From Hymenobacter swuensis DY53 (GTDB taxonomy: Bacteria > Bacteroidota > Bacteroidia > Cytophagales > Hymenobacteraceae), in contig NZ_CP007145.1 in the NCBI RefSeq assembly GCF_000576555.1, positions 3,162,001-3,226,000 of the forward strand: a DNA stretch of 64,000 nucleotides. Direction: 5' to 3'. Each line of letters starts with the position of its first letter. Within the stretch, counting starts at the first letter, position 1. Both the position numbers and the translations under genes were made by a program. The notes beneath the pieces were generated by a model, which saw only the letters and a list, made by a program, of their open reading frames with translations, had not been told where the DNA came from and searched no databases. Below are positions 36,885 through 45,394 of this stretch, in pieces.

Positions 36885-39221
36885 ATGCGGCTATTCTATC
36901 TGATTACCCTCCTGGCGTTTCCTGCGTTGGCTCGTGCCCAGGCCCGCCTCAACCTCAATTTTGAGCCGGCCGCCAACCGCCAGCAGCCCCTGCTGCTGTG
37001 GCACACCCGCCTCGCTCCTGATCTGCTGGTTCGCCTTGATACGCTCCTGCCTGCCGCCCACGGCCGGGGCAGTCTGCTGCTCGACGCCAGTCGGGCCGAG
37101 GAACCGGTGGGCGGGGCCGTGTACACGCTCATCACCCCCATCGACTCCCTACGCGGCCAGACGGTGACCATCAGCGCCCAGCTGCGCACCTCCGATTTTC
37201 AGGGCAAAGCCTTCCTTTACGCCTACGCTCAGTCGGGCACTGCGGACGGCAACCTGGCCGGCAACGACGACTTCAACACCCCGCCGGCTCCCGTTACCAG
37301 CAACTGGCAGCGCGTACAGATCCGGCTGCCCGTGCCCGCTGCCGCCACCCAGCTGCTGGTGGGTCTGCGCCTACTGGGCCAAGGCCGCGTCTGGCTTGAT
37401 GATGTTCGGGTGGAATCTGGTAGCGGGCAGCGGCTGTATGCTGATGCCCTGCTGCCCGGCACCGAGCCGCTGCTGCTGACGGCCGTCGCCCGCAAAGCCA
37501 ACCTGGATTTTGAACGCCCGCTGCCTCCCCTGCCCGACCCGCGCTACCGTGCCACTCCCGATTCCGTGACACCGGCCCAGCACGGCCACCGCAGTCTGCG
37601 GCTGCAGGCCGTGGCCGGGACGCCAACGGCTTACCTCGGTCAGGTACCGCTCGATTCCATGATGCGCGGTAAAACGCTGGTTGTGCAAGGGTATGTGCGA
37701 CGCAGCTCAGCTACAGGCCCAGCCCCCGGCTTTGTGGCCACGCTGCTGGCTGAGAAAACGCGGGGCACCACCCGGCAGGCCGCTCGGACCTTGCTGCCGG
37801 AGTTGCCCCTGAACCTGCCTGCCGCCCCCGGCCCCGACTGGCTTCCTTTCGAGGTTGCGCTACCCATCACCCACAACGTCTTTTTCACTCACCTCACGCT
37901 GGGCCTGCGGCTCCCGGGGCCGGCACCCGTGTGGGTGGACAACCTGCGCCTGCTGGTAGATGGCCGCCCCTACGTCCCACCCGCCGACCCGACCAGTGCC
38001 GCCCTGCCCACCCCGGCCGAGCTGGCCTGGCTGAAGAAAGCCGCTCGCCCCCTACGGACGCTGCTGCCCGACGGCGGCGACTTTACCGACCTGGCTCCGT
38101 TTGGCTCTCTAGTAGGCACCAGCCAGGTTATCGGGTTGGGCGAGGTTGGGTACGGGTCGCGCGAAACGGCCCAGATTCGCCACCGGCTGCTGCGCTACCT
38201 CATCGAAACCAAAGGCGTGCGCACCCTGGCGCTGGAAACCGATCTGACCGCCTGTCTTGCTCTCAATAACTACCTGCGCACCGGCCAGGGCAACCTGCCG
38301 CAACTACTGCAGCGGCTGGGTTCCTACAATTCGGCCCAGACCCTGGCCCTGATGCAGTGGCTGCGCACTTATAATGAGCGGGCCGATACCAAGGTGCAGG
38401 TGTGGGACGTGCTGAGCGGCCAGCCAGCCGAGGCCATTGCCTGGCTGCGCGAACGGCTCCCGAAACGAACCGGCACCTTATCCAGTCAACTCACCCTGCT
38501 TGAGAAGCAGCTGCGCGAATTGCCCGCTGCTGAGCTTCGCCTCAACCCGTTCACTCAACCCGGTCCGCCTGATGCCCGCCTGCTGGCCGTGCGTGCTACC
38601 CTGCGCGAGTTGCGCGCGGCCCTCGATGAGAACAGCCGCCTCTCCGCCCGCTCCGACCTGCTGCTGACCGAAGTAGCTTTGCAGCGGCAGCTGTTTCAGG
38701 TGCTGGAGCAATATGTTACCCTGCAAACCCTCGACCCGGAGCTGACTCCGGCTTACCAGGCCGCTGCCATAGCCGAAAACACGTACTGGGTACACAGTCA
38801 GCCCGAAGGGGGACGGTTGGTAATCCTGGCCCACAACAACGTACTGGCCACTACCGGGGGCACCGGCCAGCGGCTGCGCGCCGCCTATGGCCCCGGATAT
38901 CTGGCCGTGGGGCAGTTGCTGGGCGCGGGGAGCCTTCGCACCAATGACGCCGCCGCCGGCCCGTTTCGCAGTGCTCCGGTAGCTGCTCCCGAACCCGGCA
39001 GCTACGAGTATTACTTCCGGGCCGCCGGGTTGAAACCCGCCTTGCTGCCGCTGCGCCCGGTGCCGCTCACGCCCGCCACCCAGTGGCTTTACCAGAACCT
39101 GCTGCTGCGCGACGTCGGCCACACTCCTCTCCCGAACTCCTTCCTGCGCCATGACCTGCGCCGGGAATTCGACGCCGTGCTGTTCCTGCCTGTCACCACC
39201 CCTCTCCAACCGATACCCTGA
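36885..39221 (+). CDS. Secreted erythromycin-esterase-family protein lacking the motif histidine
   Basis: From the ATG at 36885 the protein has 778 residues. It has a signal peptide (1-18), two N-terminal carbohydrate-binding-like beta domains (about 20-170 and 200-360) and a C-terminal erythromycin-esterase-like domain (about 400-760). The family motif usually reads G-E-x-x-H-G-x-R-E; here it is G-E-V-G-Y-G-S-R-E with Glu420 kept and Tyr423 in the histidine position. The later A-L-E and A-H-N-N motifs (His650) are kept. Function is unknown; resistance to macrolides should not be assumed. An upstream ATG at 36813 overlaps the terminator and is rejected. Confidence 0.8.
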   Translation: MRLFYLITLLAFPALARAQARLNLNFEPAANRQQPLLLWHTRLAPDLLVRLDTLLPAAHGRGSLLLDASRAEEPVGGAVYTLITPIDSLRGQTVTISAQLRTSDFQGKAFLYAYAQSGTADGNLAGNDDFNTPPAPVTSNWQRVQIRLPVPAAATQLLVGLRLLGQGRVWLDDVRVESGSGQRLYADALLPGTEPLLLTAVARKANLDFERPLPPLPDPRYRATPDSVTPAQHGHRSLRLQAVAGTPTAYLGQVPLDSMMRGKTLVVQGYVRRSSATGPAPGFVATLLAEKTRGTTRQAARTLLPELPLNLPAAPGPDWLPFEVALPITHNVFFTHLTLGLRLPGPAPVWVDNLRLLVDGRPYVPPADPTSAALPTPAELAWLKKAARPLRTLLPDGGDFTDLAPFGSLVGTSQVIGLGEVGYGSRETAQIRHRLLRYLIETKGVRTLALETDLTACLALNNYLRTGQGNLPQLLQRLGSYNSAQTLALMQWLRTYNERADTKVQVWDVLSGQPAEAIAWLRERLPKRTGTLSSQLTLLEKQLRELPAAELRLNPFTQPGPPDARLLAVRATLRELRAALDENSRLSARSDLLLTEVALQRQLFQVLEQYVTLQTLDPELTPAYQAAAIAENTYWVHSQPEGGRLVILAHNNVLATTGGTGQRLRAAYGPGYLAVGQLLGAGSLRTNDAAAGPFRSAPVAAPEPGSYEYYFRAAGLKPALLPLRPVPLTPATQWLYQNLLLRDVGHTPLPNSFLRHDLRREFDAVLFLPVTTPLQPIP

Positions 39222-39321
39222 CTTTCAGGGCTTTTAAAACACCTCCCAATCTTCCGCCATGACCTCCCAGTTACCGTTTACAAAATCCGATTAATCCGTC
39301 GAATCCGCTTCAATCAGTGAG

Positions 39322-39329
39322 TATCTTTG
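39322..39329 (+). promoter_or_regulatory. -7 promoter element that sets the rlmD start
   Basis: TATCTTTG is an exact TAnnTTTG element. It lies inside the longest possible reading frame (from the GTG at 39317), so the real start must be downstream. The next in-frame start, GTG at 39335, is where transcription itself should begin. Confidence 0.55.
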
Positions 39330-39334
39330 CCCTT

Positions 39335-40744
39335 GTGAGGAAATCAGTTAAAAACATCCCGGCGGAACTGCTCCGCGAAGTCGAAATCACCGACATGGTG
39401 GCCGAGGGCAAGTGCCTGGTGCGCCGCGAGAACCTGGTCATCTTTGTCACGCAAGTGGCCCCCGGCGACGTGGTGGACCTGCGCGTGACCAAGGCCAAAA
39501 AGAACTTTCTGGAAGCCGTGCCCACGCACTTCCACAAGTACTCCGAGCTGCGCGTGCAGCCGTTCTGCGAGCATTTCGGCACCTGCGGCGGCTGCAAGTG
39601 GCAGCACCTGGGCTACGAAACCCAGCTCAAGTTCAAGCACCAGCAGGTGGCCGACACGCTGCAGCGCATCGGCAAAGTGGCCCTACCAGAAATCCTGCCG
39701 ATTCAGCCTTCCCCCGACCAGACCTACTACCGCAACAAGCTGGAGTACACCTTCAGCCACAACGGCTGGCTCACCAACGAGCAGATTGCCAGTGGCCACA
39801 ACTACGAGCGGCGCGTGCTGGGCTTCCACACCCCCGGCCGCTTCGACAAGATTCTCGACATCAACCACTGCTGGCTGCAGCCCGACCCCAGCAACCAGAT
39901 CCGGCTGGCCGTGCGCGACTATGCCCTGGAGCACGACCTGCCCTTCAACAACCTCGTGACCCAGGAGGGCTTCCTGCGCAACCTCATCATCCGGACGGCC
40001 AACACCGGCGACCTGATGGTGATTTTGCAGTGCTACTACGCCCACGACGCGCTGGTGCCGCTGCTGGACTACCTGCACGAGCGGTTCCCGCAAATCACCT
40101 CCCTTAACTACGTGCTCAACGACAAGGGCAACGAAACCTTCCACGATCTGGAAGTGGTGTGCTACAAAGGCGAGCCGCACATTCACGAGGAAATGGAAGG
40201 CCTGCGCTTCCGCGTCGGCCCGAAATCCTTCTACCAGACCAACTCCGACGGCGCCTTCAACCTCTACAAAATCACCCGCGACTTCGCCCAGCTCACCGGC
40301 ACGGAGCTGGTGTATGACCTCTATACCGGGGCCGGCACCATCGCCAACTTTGTGGCCCGGCAGGCCAAGCACGTTGTGGGCGTGGAATATGTGGAATCGG
40401 CCGTGAAGGACGCCTACATCAACTCCGAAATCAACGGCACCACCAACACCGAGTTCTACGCCGGCGACATGAAGGACGTGCTCAACGCCGAGTTCATTCA
40501 GAAGCACGGCCGCCCCGACGTGGTCATCACCGACCCACCCCGCGCCGGCATGCACCCCGACGTAGTGGCCCGCCTCCTCGAAATGCGCGCCCCCCGCATC
40601 GTCTACGTCAGCTGCAACCCCGGCACCCAGGCCCGCGACCTGGAGCTACTGGACGAAGCGTATAAAGTGGTGAAAGTGCAGCCCGTAGACATGTTCCCCC
40701 ACACCCACCACGTGGAGAATGTGGTGCTGCTGGAGTTGCGGTAA
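39335..40744 (+). CDS. rlmD: 23S rRNA (uracil-1939-C5)-methyltransferase
   Basis: From the GTG at 39335 the protein has 469 residues: an N-terminal TRAM RNA-binding domain, an iron-sulfur cluster segment (Cys78, Cys84, Cys87 in C-x5-C-G-G-C), and a class I methyltransferase domain with D-P-P-R-A-G-M and the nucleophilic Cys427 in V-S-C-N-P-G-T. It methylates uracil in 23S rRNA using SAM. The start is chosen because a TATCTTTG promoter box (39322-39329) overlaps the alternative start. Its last 66 bases (40679-40744) occur again at 41202-41267, see the mosaic locus. Confidence 0.93.
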   Translation: MRKSVKNIPAELLREVEITDMVAEGKCLVRRENLVIFVTQVAPGDVVDLRVTKAKKNFLEAVPTHFHKYSELRVQPFCEHFGTCGGCKWQHLGYETQLKFKHQQVADTLQRIGKVALPEILPIQPSPDQTYYRNKLEYTFSHNGWLTNEQIASGHNYERRVLGFHTPGRFDKILDINHCWLQPDPSNQIRLAVRDYALEHDLPFNNLVTQEGFLRNLIIRTANTGDLMVILQCYYAHDALVPLLDYLHERFPQITSLNYVLNDKGNETFHDLEVVCYKGEPHIHEEMEGLRFRVGPKSFYQTNSDGAFNLYKITRDFAQLTGTELVYDLYTGAGTIANFVARQAKHVVGVEYVESAVKDAYINSEINGTTNTEFYAGDMKDVLNAEFIQKHGRPDVVITDPPRAGMHPDVVARLLEMRAPRIVYVSCNPGTQARDLELLDEAYKVVKVQPVDMFPHTHHVENVVLLELR

Positions 40745-40756
40745 GATTCAAACGCT

Positions 40757-41110
40757 ATGCTGACCCACGAGAAGCTGGATTTTTATGCGCGCTATAGGGG
40801 CACTTGGGACAACTGGCATCGTGGTATGTATTTCCTGCAGGCAGCAGAGCCTAACCTATTGGAGGATGACGAGTGGATATCGATTCACAACAGCGTACAC
40901 AACTTGTATCTCATTGACAACGGGCTGGCAGCAAAATCATATATAACCGAGCTTGAGGCCAACGTATCGGCCCTTTGCGAGGACTCCACAGTTGTGCAAA
41001 AGATGCGAGAACTAGTCCCTTACCAATATGGTCTCTGGGACCAAAAAATCTCACCGGAACAATCTTTGCCGAAACGATTTGTTGACTGGGTATTTCGTCT
41101 GTTTGCCTAA
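40757..41110 (+). CDS. Small hypothetical protein, cassette gene 1
   Basis: A 117-residue acidic protein starting 13 bases after the rlmD stop. No signal peptide or membrane helix is seen; aromatic residues are frequent (W-D-N-W-H-R near 17-22, W at the end) and the middle looks helical. I do not recognise the family. Codon use is more AT-rich than in rlmD or thiL (many ATA, AAT, TTG and AAA codons), pointing to separate ancestry. Size and context are like those of immunity or defence accessory genes, but that is only a possibility. Confidence 0.6.
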   Translation: MLTHEKLDFYARYRGTWDNWHRGMYFLQAAEPNLLEDDEWISIHNSVHNLYLIDNGLAAKSYITELEANVSALCEDSTVVQKMRELVPYQYGLWDQKISPEQSLPKRFVDWVFRLFA

Positions 41111-41129
41111 TACCTTCAGCCTGCTAAAT

Positions 41130-41267
41130 ATGGACTACACCAACGCCCCCGAACTGAACGGCAAATACCTCGGTACCATCACCAAGGACTTTACAGAGTT
41201 GCAGCCCATAGATATGTTCCCACACACCCACCATGTGGAGAATGTGGTGTTACTGGAGTTGCGGTAA
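41130..41267 (+). pseudogene. In-frame chimera: head of the 41673 gene joined to the tail of rlmD
   Basis: 46 codons including the stop. Codons 1-21 (41130-41192) match the first 21 codons of the gene at 41673 with 3 differences in 63 bases. The last 22 codons with the stop (41202-41267) match the end of rlmD (40679-40744) with 6 differences in 66 bases. Nine bases bridge the two parts and the frame is kept. It is too short to be functional as either parent and marks the junction between two cassette units. Confidence 0.85.
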
Positions 41268-41271
41268 TATT

Positions 41272-41700
41272 ATGAAAAGTTATACCCTAGCTTCTACACT
41301 CGCATTATTGTTGGGCTGGGGTACAGCTATGCTTTTTCATGTATTTTATTCATTGATAACTGGCGGCAATTTGGAGAGTGCTGATACTACCGTTGTGGCA
41401 TTTTGTTCGTTCGTTTTCATGATGCTGGCCAATGGGCTCTTTGTGCAATGGCCAGAGAAATACATAAGTCGGTATTGTCGTTCACATACCCAAACCACCT
41501 TCTTGTTTGCCTCAGTGGCTTATGCACTAGTAACATTCATTGTGCTAATTGGCTGGCTTTTTCTGAGCACTGATTTCTGGATAGTATATATAGACGCAGC
41601 TATCATCGGTTTAGGATACGGCTTTTGCTTTCCACGTTTCTGGAAGCATTCCTTTCCCCATAAAACTTCATCATGGATTACACCAACGACCCCGAACTGA
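41272..41700 (+). CDS. Small four-helix membrane protein, cassette gene 2
   Basis: This 142-residue hydrophobic protein has about four membrane helices (near 5-25, 38-58, 73-98 and 103-122) and a short basic loop after the second. It starts 4 bases after the chimera's stop, and its end overlaps the start of the next gene by 28 bases in another frame. AT-rich codon use differs from the flanking housekeeping genes. Family not recognised. An upstream in-frame ATG at 41233 lies inside the rlmD-tail copy and is rejected. Confidence 0.65.
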   Translation: MKSYTLASTLALLLGWGTAMLFHVFYSLITGGNLESADTTVVAFCSFVFMMLANGLFVQWPEKYISRYCRSHTQTTFLFASVAYALVTFIVLIGWLFLSTDFWIVYIDAAIIGLGYGFCFPRFWKHSFPHKTSSWITPTTPN

Positions 41701-42047
41701 ACGGCAAATACCTCGGCACCATCACCAAGGACTTTGCTACCGTTTCCGATACGCTGAGCGAGGCTTCCTCGCAGATCCGCAAGCGGGATATTTCCAAGTA
41801 TCCCATCTTCGTGTTTGCCCGCCAGGAGGTGCCGCTGGGTGGCCTGCTCATCAACGCCGACGAGCTGAACCTGGAGTGGCACGTATTCGCCAGCTACCTG
41901 GAGCTGTTCGTGCAACAGGGCATCGTGGGCCAGGACGGCATCGAAGCCTTCCAAAGCACCTACCGCGACGCCGACGAGTACTGCTGCCTCTTCGTGCTCG
42001 ACGAGGAGTTCACCAACTTCGTCTACATCCCTTACCCGGAGGATTAG
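41673..42047 (+). CDS. Conserved hypothetical protein downstream of rlmD
   Basis: A 124-residue acidic soluble protein (start M-D-Y-T-N-D-P-E-L) rich in aromatic residues, with no signal peptide. GC content and codon use match rlmD and thiL, so it is probably an old resident gene; its first 21 codons are copied in the chimera at 41130. The function is not recognised. The C-terminal part (E-Y-C-C-L-F-V-L-D-E-E-F-T) looks like a small alpha/beta fold. It overlaps the preceding membrane-protein gene by 28 bases, which suggests insertion right up to its start codon. Confidence 0.75.
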   Translation: MDYTNDPELNGKYLGTITKDFATVSDTLSEASSQIRKRDISKYPIFVFARQEVPLGGLLINADELNLEWHVFASYLELFVQQGIVGQDGIEAFQSTYRDADEYCCLFVLDEEFTNFVYIPYPED

Positions 42048-42048
42048 C

Positions 42049-42210
42049 TGTCATTGCGAGCCGGAGGCGAAACAATCCTTCCTTTTCAGAGTGACAAGCC
42101 TTGAGAAATGAAAAGCCCCTGACGCCAGAGCTAGGCATCAGGGGCTTTTCAGTATGTCAAAAATACGCGCCCAGAAAAGGAAGGATTGCTTCGCGCTGCT
42201 CGCAATGACA
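42049..42210. repeat. Type D inverted-repeat pair flanking a terminator
   Basis: Left arm TGTCATTGCGAG (42049-42060) and CAATCCTTCCTTTTC (42073-42087) pair exactly with CTCGCAATGACA (42199-42210) and GAAAAGGAAGGATTG (42174-42188). Between arm parts the bases differ. The terminator at 42111-42149 lies in the middle, so the element surrounds it symmetrically. Confidence 0.7.
42111..42149. terminator. Bidirectional terminator between the rlmD locus and thiL
   Basis: AAAAGCCCCTGA pairs with TCAGGGGCTTTT, with inner GCC/GGC pairing around the loop. A- and T-tracts at both ends suit the converging transcripts. Confidence 0.85.
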
Positions 42211-42215
42211 GGGGG

Positions 42216-43238
42216 CTACTCGAAGTGGTTGAACCCCTGGGCCCGCAGCGGGATGGGCTGACCAGCTTTGGTAATGAGGTTTGCGCCTTCGCTCTTGTCC
42301 ACCATGTGGCCGATGATGGTGATGTCGGGGTGGTTCTTGATTTTGTCGTGGTCTGACAGGGGCACCGTGAACAGCAGCTCGTAGTCCTCGCCGCCGTTGA
42401 GCATGCACATGATGGGGTCGAGGTTGAACTCCTCGGCCACTTCCAGCGTGGGGTTGGCAATGGGCAGGTTCTCCGTGAACACGCGGGCCCCGGTGCCGCT
42501 GGCGGCGCACAGGTGCAGCACCTCGGAGGCCAGCCCGTCGGAAATGTCAATCATGCTGGTGGGCACCACACCCAGGTCGCGCAGCTCGTGCACCACGTCC
42601 ATGCGTGCCTCAGGGCGCAGTTGGCGCTGCAGCACGTAGGGGTATTTGCCGAGCTCGGGCTGGGTTTCGGGGTCGGCCTGCCAGGCTTGCTTTTCGCGCT
42701 CCAGCACCTGCAGGCCCAGGTAGGCCCCGCCCAGGTCGCCGGTTACGCAGAGCAGGTCGTTGGGGCCGGCGCCGCTGCGGCGCACGGCTTTGCCGGCTTC
42801 AGCCAGGCCGAGGGCCGTGATGCCGATGGTCAGGCCCGAGCGGCTGCCGGTGGTGTCGCCGCCCACTACGTCCACGTTGTAGGCTTCGCAGGCCAGCCGA
42901 ATACCTTCGTAGAGTTCCTCCACGGCTTCTACCGAGAAGCGCGAGGGCACGCTTAGGGCCACCACAATCTGGGTGGGCAACGCGTTCATGGCCGCCACGT
43001 CCGATACGTTCACGGCCACGGCTTTGTAGCCCAGGTGCTTGAGGGGGCAGAACGTGAGGTCGAAATGCACGCCTTCCACCAGCAGGTCGGTGCTGATGAC
43101 TACTTCCTGCCCGGCCGGGGGCGCGAGGATAGCCGCATCGTCGCCGATGCCGAGGATGGTGCTGGGCTGCTGCAACTGCACGGTTTCCTGAATCCGGCGA
43201 ATCAACCCGAACTCGCCTACTTTATCCAAAGGGGTCAT
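42216..43238 (-). CDS. thiL: Thiamine-phosphate kinase
   Basis: From the ATG at 43238 the protein has 340 residues, the normal ThiL length. It phosphorylates thiamine monophosphate to thiamine diphosphate with ATP. The PurM-like N-terminal domain has G-I-G-D-D-A-A-I (30-37), and the ligand-binding motifs V-G-G-D-T-T-G-S, D-I-S-D-G-L-A-S and G-G-E-D-Y-E-L are all present. An in-frame start 19 codons upstream adds an Arg-rich stretch unlike the family and is not used. Single-gene unit; no other thi genes in the window. Confidence 0.93.
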   Translation of the reverse strand: MTPLDKVGEFGLIRRIQETVQLQQPSTILGIGDDAAILAPPAGQEVVISTDLLVEGVHFDLTFCPLKHLGYKAVAVNVSDVAAMNALPTQIVVALSVPSRFSVEAVEELYEGIRLACEAYNVDVVGGDTTGSRSGLTIGITALGLAEAGKAVRRSGAGPNDLLCVTGDLGGAYLGLQVLEREKQAWQADPETQPELGKYPYVLQRQLRPEARMDVVHELRDLGVVPTSMIDISDGLASEVLHLCAASGTGARVFTENLPIANPTLEVAEEFNLDPIMCMLNGGEDYELLFTVPLSDHDKIKNHPDITIIGHMVDKSEGANLITKAGQPIPLRAQGFNHFE

Positions 43239-43362
43239 ATACTCAGAGGTTATGCTGATATGGCTGCGGGCACGGCGGAGGCTGAGGGCACCCACTCAAA
43301 TCCGGAGCGCAAAGGTACAACGCCAAGCGGGTAAGCAGGTTTTCGGACTTGCTATAACGCAA

Positions 43363-43397
43363 TAAAGAGGCTGCCCCACGCAGGAACAGCCTCTTTA
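43363..43397. terminator. Terminator between thiL's upstream region and the T9SS protein gene
   Basis: TAAAGAGGCTG (43363-43373) pairs exactly with CAGCCTCTTTA (43387-43397) around a 13-base loop. It follows the stop of the minus-strand T9SS-substrate gene at 43453. Confidence 0.8.
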
Positions 43398-43452
43398 CCT
43401 ATACAATCAGCAAGCAGCAGCGCAACCGGAAAGGCCAGCGCCGGGCAGCAGA

Positions 43453-44529
43453 TTACTTTACCATTAGCTCTTTGTAGACTTTCAGCTGGCCATCCTGCGA
43501 AACGAACTGCACGAAGTACAGGCCGGGCGTGAGGCGCGAAACGTCCAGTTTCACGGTTTCCTCACTCAGGCCACGCGGCTGGGCCGTGATGGACTGACCC
43601 AGGCTGTTCATCACCACGATAGAGCCCACTTTAGCCCCTTTGATTTCCACGAAAGCCTGACCGCTGGCCGGGTTCGGGAATACGCTGATGGCGGCGTTGA
43701 ACTTTGCCAGGGTTTTCAGGGGGGCGTAGGAGCCGTATGGACCGGTGTAGTCGTTGTGCTCACCCAGGCGGGAATAGCTCTGGGCAGCGGGGTCCTGCAC
43801 ACCGCCGGGGAAGGCCGTGGAATACGATTCCCACTCAGTGGAAATGTTGTAGCCGGTACGGGCAGTGGGCGTACCACCCTGCGGCTGCGGATTTACCTTG
43901 GTACCGGCCGAAACCGTAGCGCGACGGATCAGCGACTGGTTGGCCGAGGTAACCAGCACCTTGTTCGCGTCTTCTGCCGACCAGGAAGTGCCCGGATCCT
44001 GACCAATCACCCCGAAGATATCTACCAGAATAGGCGTGCCCTGGCCGGCGTTAGCGCCCGTCCAGCGTACGAGCGCCATAGCGTCGTTGCCGCTGAAGTA
44101 GGCAGCACCACCTTGCACAATCACCGAGTTGGTAGCGGCCGGAGCCGTGGCATACGGCGCGCACAGCTGGTCTACCACGTTCAGAATCTGGGGCAAGGTA
44201 ACTTCACCGCAGGCATACACGAAGGCATCGGCGGTATTCAGTGTGTTGGCTCCCGAAGTACGCTTCAGCCCTTCCTCCTGGAACACGGCAGTAGCGCCGT
44301 TGGAGTAGCGGCGGATGGAATACGGGTTCAGATTTACGGCGTTGGTAGTCGGGTTAAATACTTCAATGGCCCGCTCGCTACCGGTAGAGGGCGTGGTGCC
44401 GCCGTAGGTAACCCCGCTCTGGTGAGCTCCCTCGTCGTATTCGGAGAAAAATAGCTCGGTGCCCTGGGCCAGGGAAGCCGTGGCAGTGGCCAGCAACAGG
44501 CCCAGTGTCAGTAAGTAATTCTTTTTCAT
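43453..44529 (-). CDS. Secreted lamin-tail-like protein with T9SS type A signal
   Basis: From the ATG at 44529 the protein has 358 residues with a clear signal peptide (1-22, ending S-L-A-Q-G). The N-terminal part (L-F-F-S-E-Y-D-E-G ... A-I-E-V-F-N-P-T) resembles lamin-tail domains found in secreted nucleases and adhesins, but no nuclease domain follows. The C-terminus is a type A sorting domain (V-F-P-N-P-A-S-G, later G-L-Y-F-V-Q). It is expected at the surface or outside the cell. The frame continues 23 codons upstream without a signal-like start, so the internal ATG is chosen. Confidence 0.82.
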   Translation of the reverse strand: MKKNYLLTLGLLLATATASLAQGTELFFSEYDEGAHQSGVTYGGTTPSTGSERAIEVFNPTTNAVNLNPYSIRRYSNGATAVFQEEGLKRTSGANTLNTADAFVYACGEVTLPQILNVVDQLCAPYATAPAATNSVIVQGGAAYFSGNDAMALVRWTGANAGQGTPILVDIFGVIGQDPGTSWSAEDANKVLVTSANQSLIRRATVSAGTKVNPQPQGGTPTARTGYNISTEWESYSTAFPGGVQDPAAQSYSRLGEHNDYTGPYGSYAPLKTLAKFNAAISVFPNPASGQAFVEIKGAKVGSIVVMNSLGQSITAQPRGLSEETVKLDVSRLTPGLYFVQFVSQDGQLKVYKELMVK

Positions 44530-44793
44530 GCGCGAGAATGATGAAGGTGTGGATGAAGCGGCCACAAAGATAAGGCAATTGCGGCGGCCTCCGGTCATAC
44601 GACACCTGGAAAAAACCAGATGCGGCAGCCGGGCTACTACGGCTTACTCCTTGTTTATCTGCTATATACCTTTTGGCTTTTATAGAAACCTGCGTTGTGC
44701 GCCGGGTTTTCAGCCGAAGAACTTTACCTGGGTTGATTGTTTTTCGGAAAATTTTCGTTGGCTTGCTACTTCATTCTGCCCCTTCTGTTTCAT

Positions 44794-45381
44794 ATGATGC
44801 GCCTCGCTTCTCTGCTGTTGGTTCTGACCACTTTCCTCACGACCATCGGCTGCAACCGCACCCCCAAACCCATTGACCCCGCCTCGGCCCAAGCCGTGAA
44901 GGTGCAGTTGGATATTCTGCAGGACAGTGTGGAAGCCCGCTGGAGCGAAATGGTAGCTTCCGACAACGCCAAGCTGCACGATACCCGCCAACTGCTGCGG
45001 GAGCTGACAACCCAGCCCGGTACCAACCGCCAGCAGCTGGCCCAGCTGCAATACGCCAACGACCGGCTGCCCCGCCGCCGCTATACCCAGCAGTCGATGG
45101 CGGAATCGGAGCGGATTGACGCTTATGATGCAGCCCAGGACTCCTTGCTGCGCGCGGTATATACTTTGCTGCCGGCTGGCCAGGAACCGACGGCGGCCAT
45201 CAAAACCCTCACCGACCAGATTCAGGTGGCCGATGGCGAGCTGATCAGCTTTCGGGTGCGCTACGACCAGGCCGCGACCCGCTTCAACAATTACATCCAG
45301 GTGCATACTGCCGAGTTGGAGCAGTTGGGCAGCAAATACGCCAACCTGAAGCCCCTGCCGCTGTTCACGCTCCAGAAATAA
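44794..45381 (+). CDS. LemA-like lipoprotein
   Basis: This 195-residue protein has a short lipoprotein signal (lipobox T-T-I-G-C, Cys20). The mature part is helical and probably coiled-coil. The C-terminal segment R-F-N-N-Y-I and the ending L-K-P-L-P-L-F resemble the LemA family, though similarity is limited to that end. Anchored in the periplasm or outer membrane; function unknown. The start is chosen to give the shortest complete lipoprotein signal. It stands alone between divergent and convergent genes, with no operon partner. Confidence 0.65.
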   Translation: MMRLASLLLVLTTFLTTIGCNRTPKPIDPASAQAVKVQLDILQDSVEARWSEMVASDNAKLHDTRQLLRELTTQPGTNRQQLAQLQYANDRLPRRRYTQQSMAESERIDAYDAAQDSLLRAVYTLLPAGQEPTAAIKTLTDQIQVADGELISFRVRYDQAATRFNNYIQVHTAELEQLGSKYANLKPLPLFTLQK

Positions 45382-45394
45382 CCCTATTACTCGA

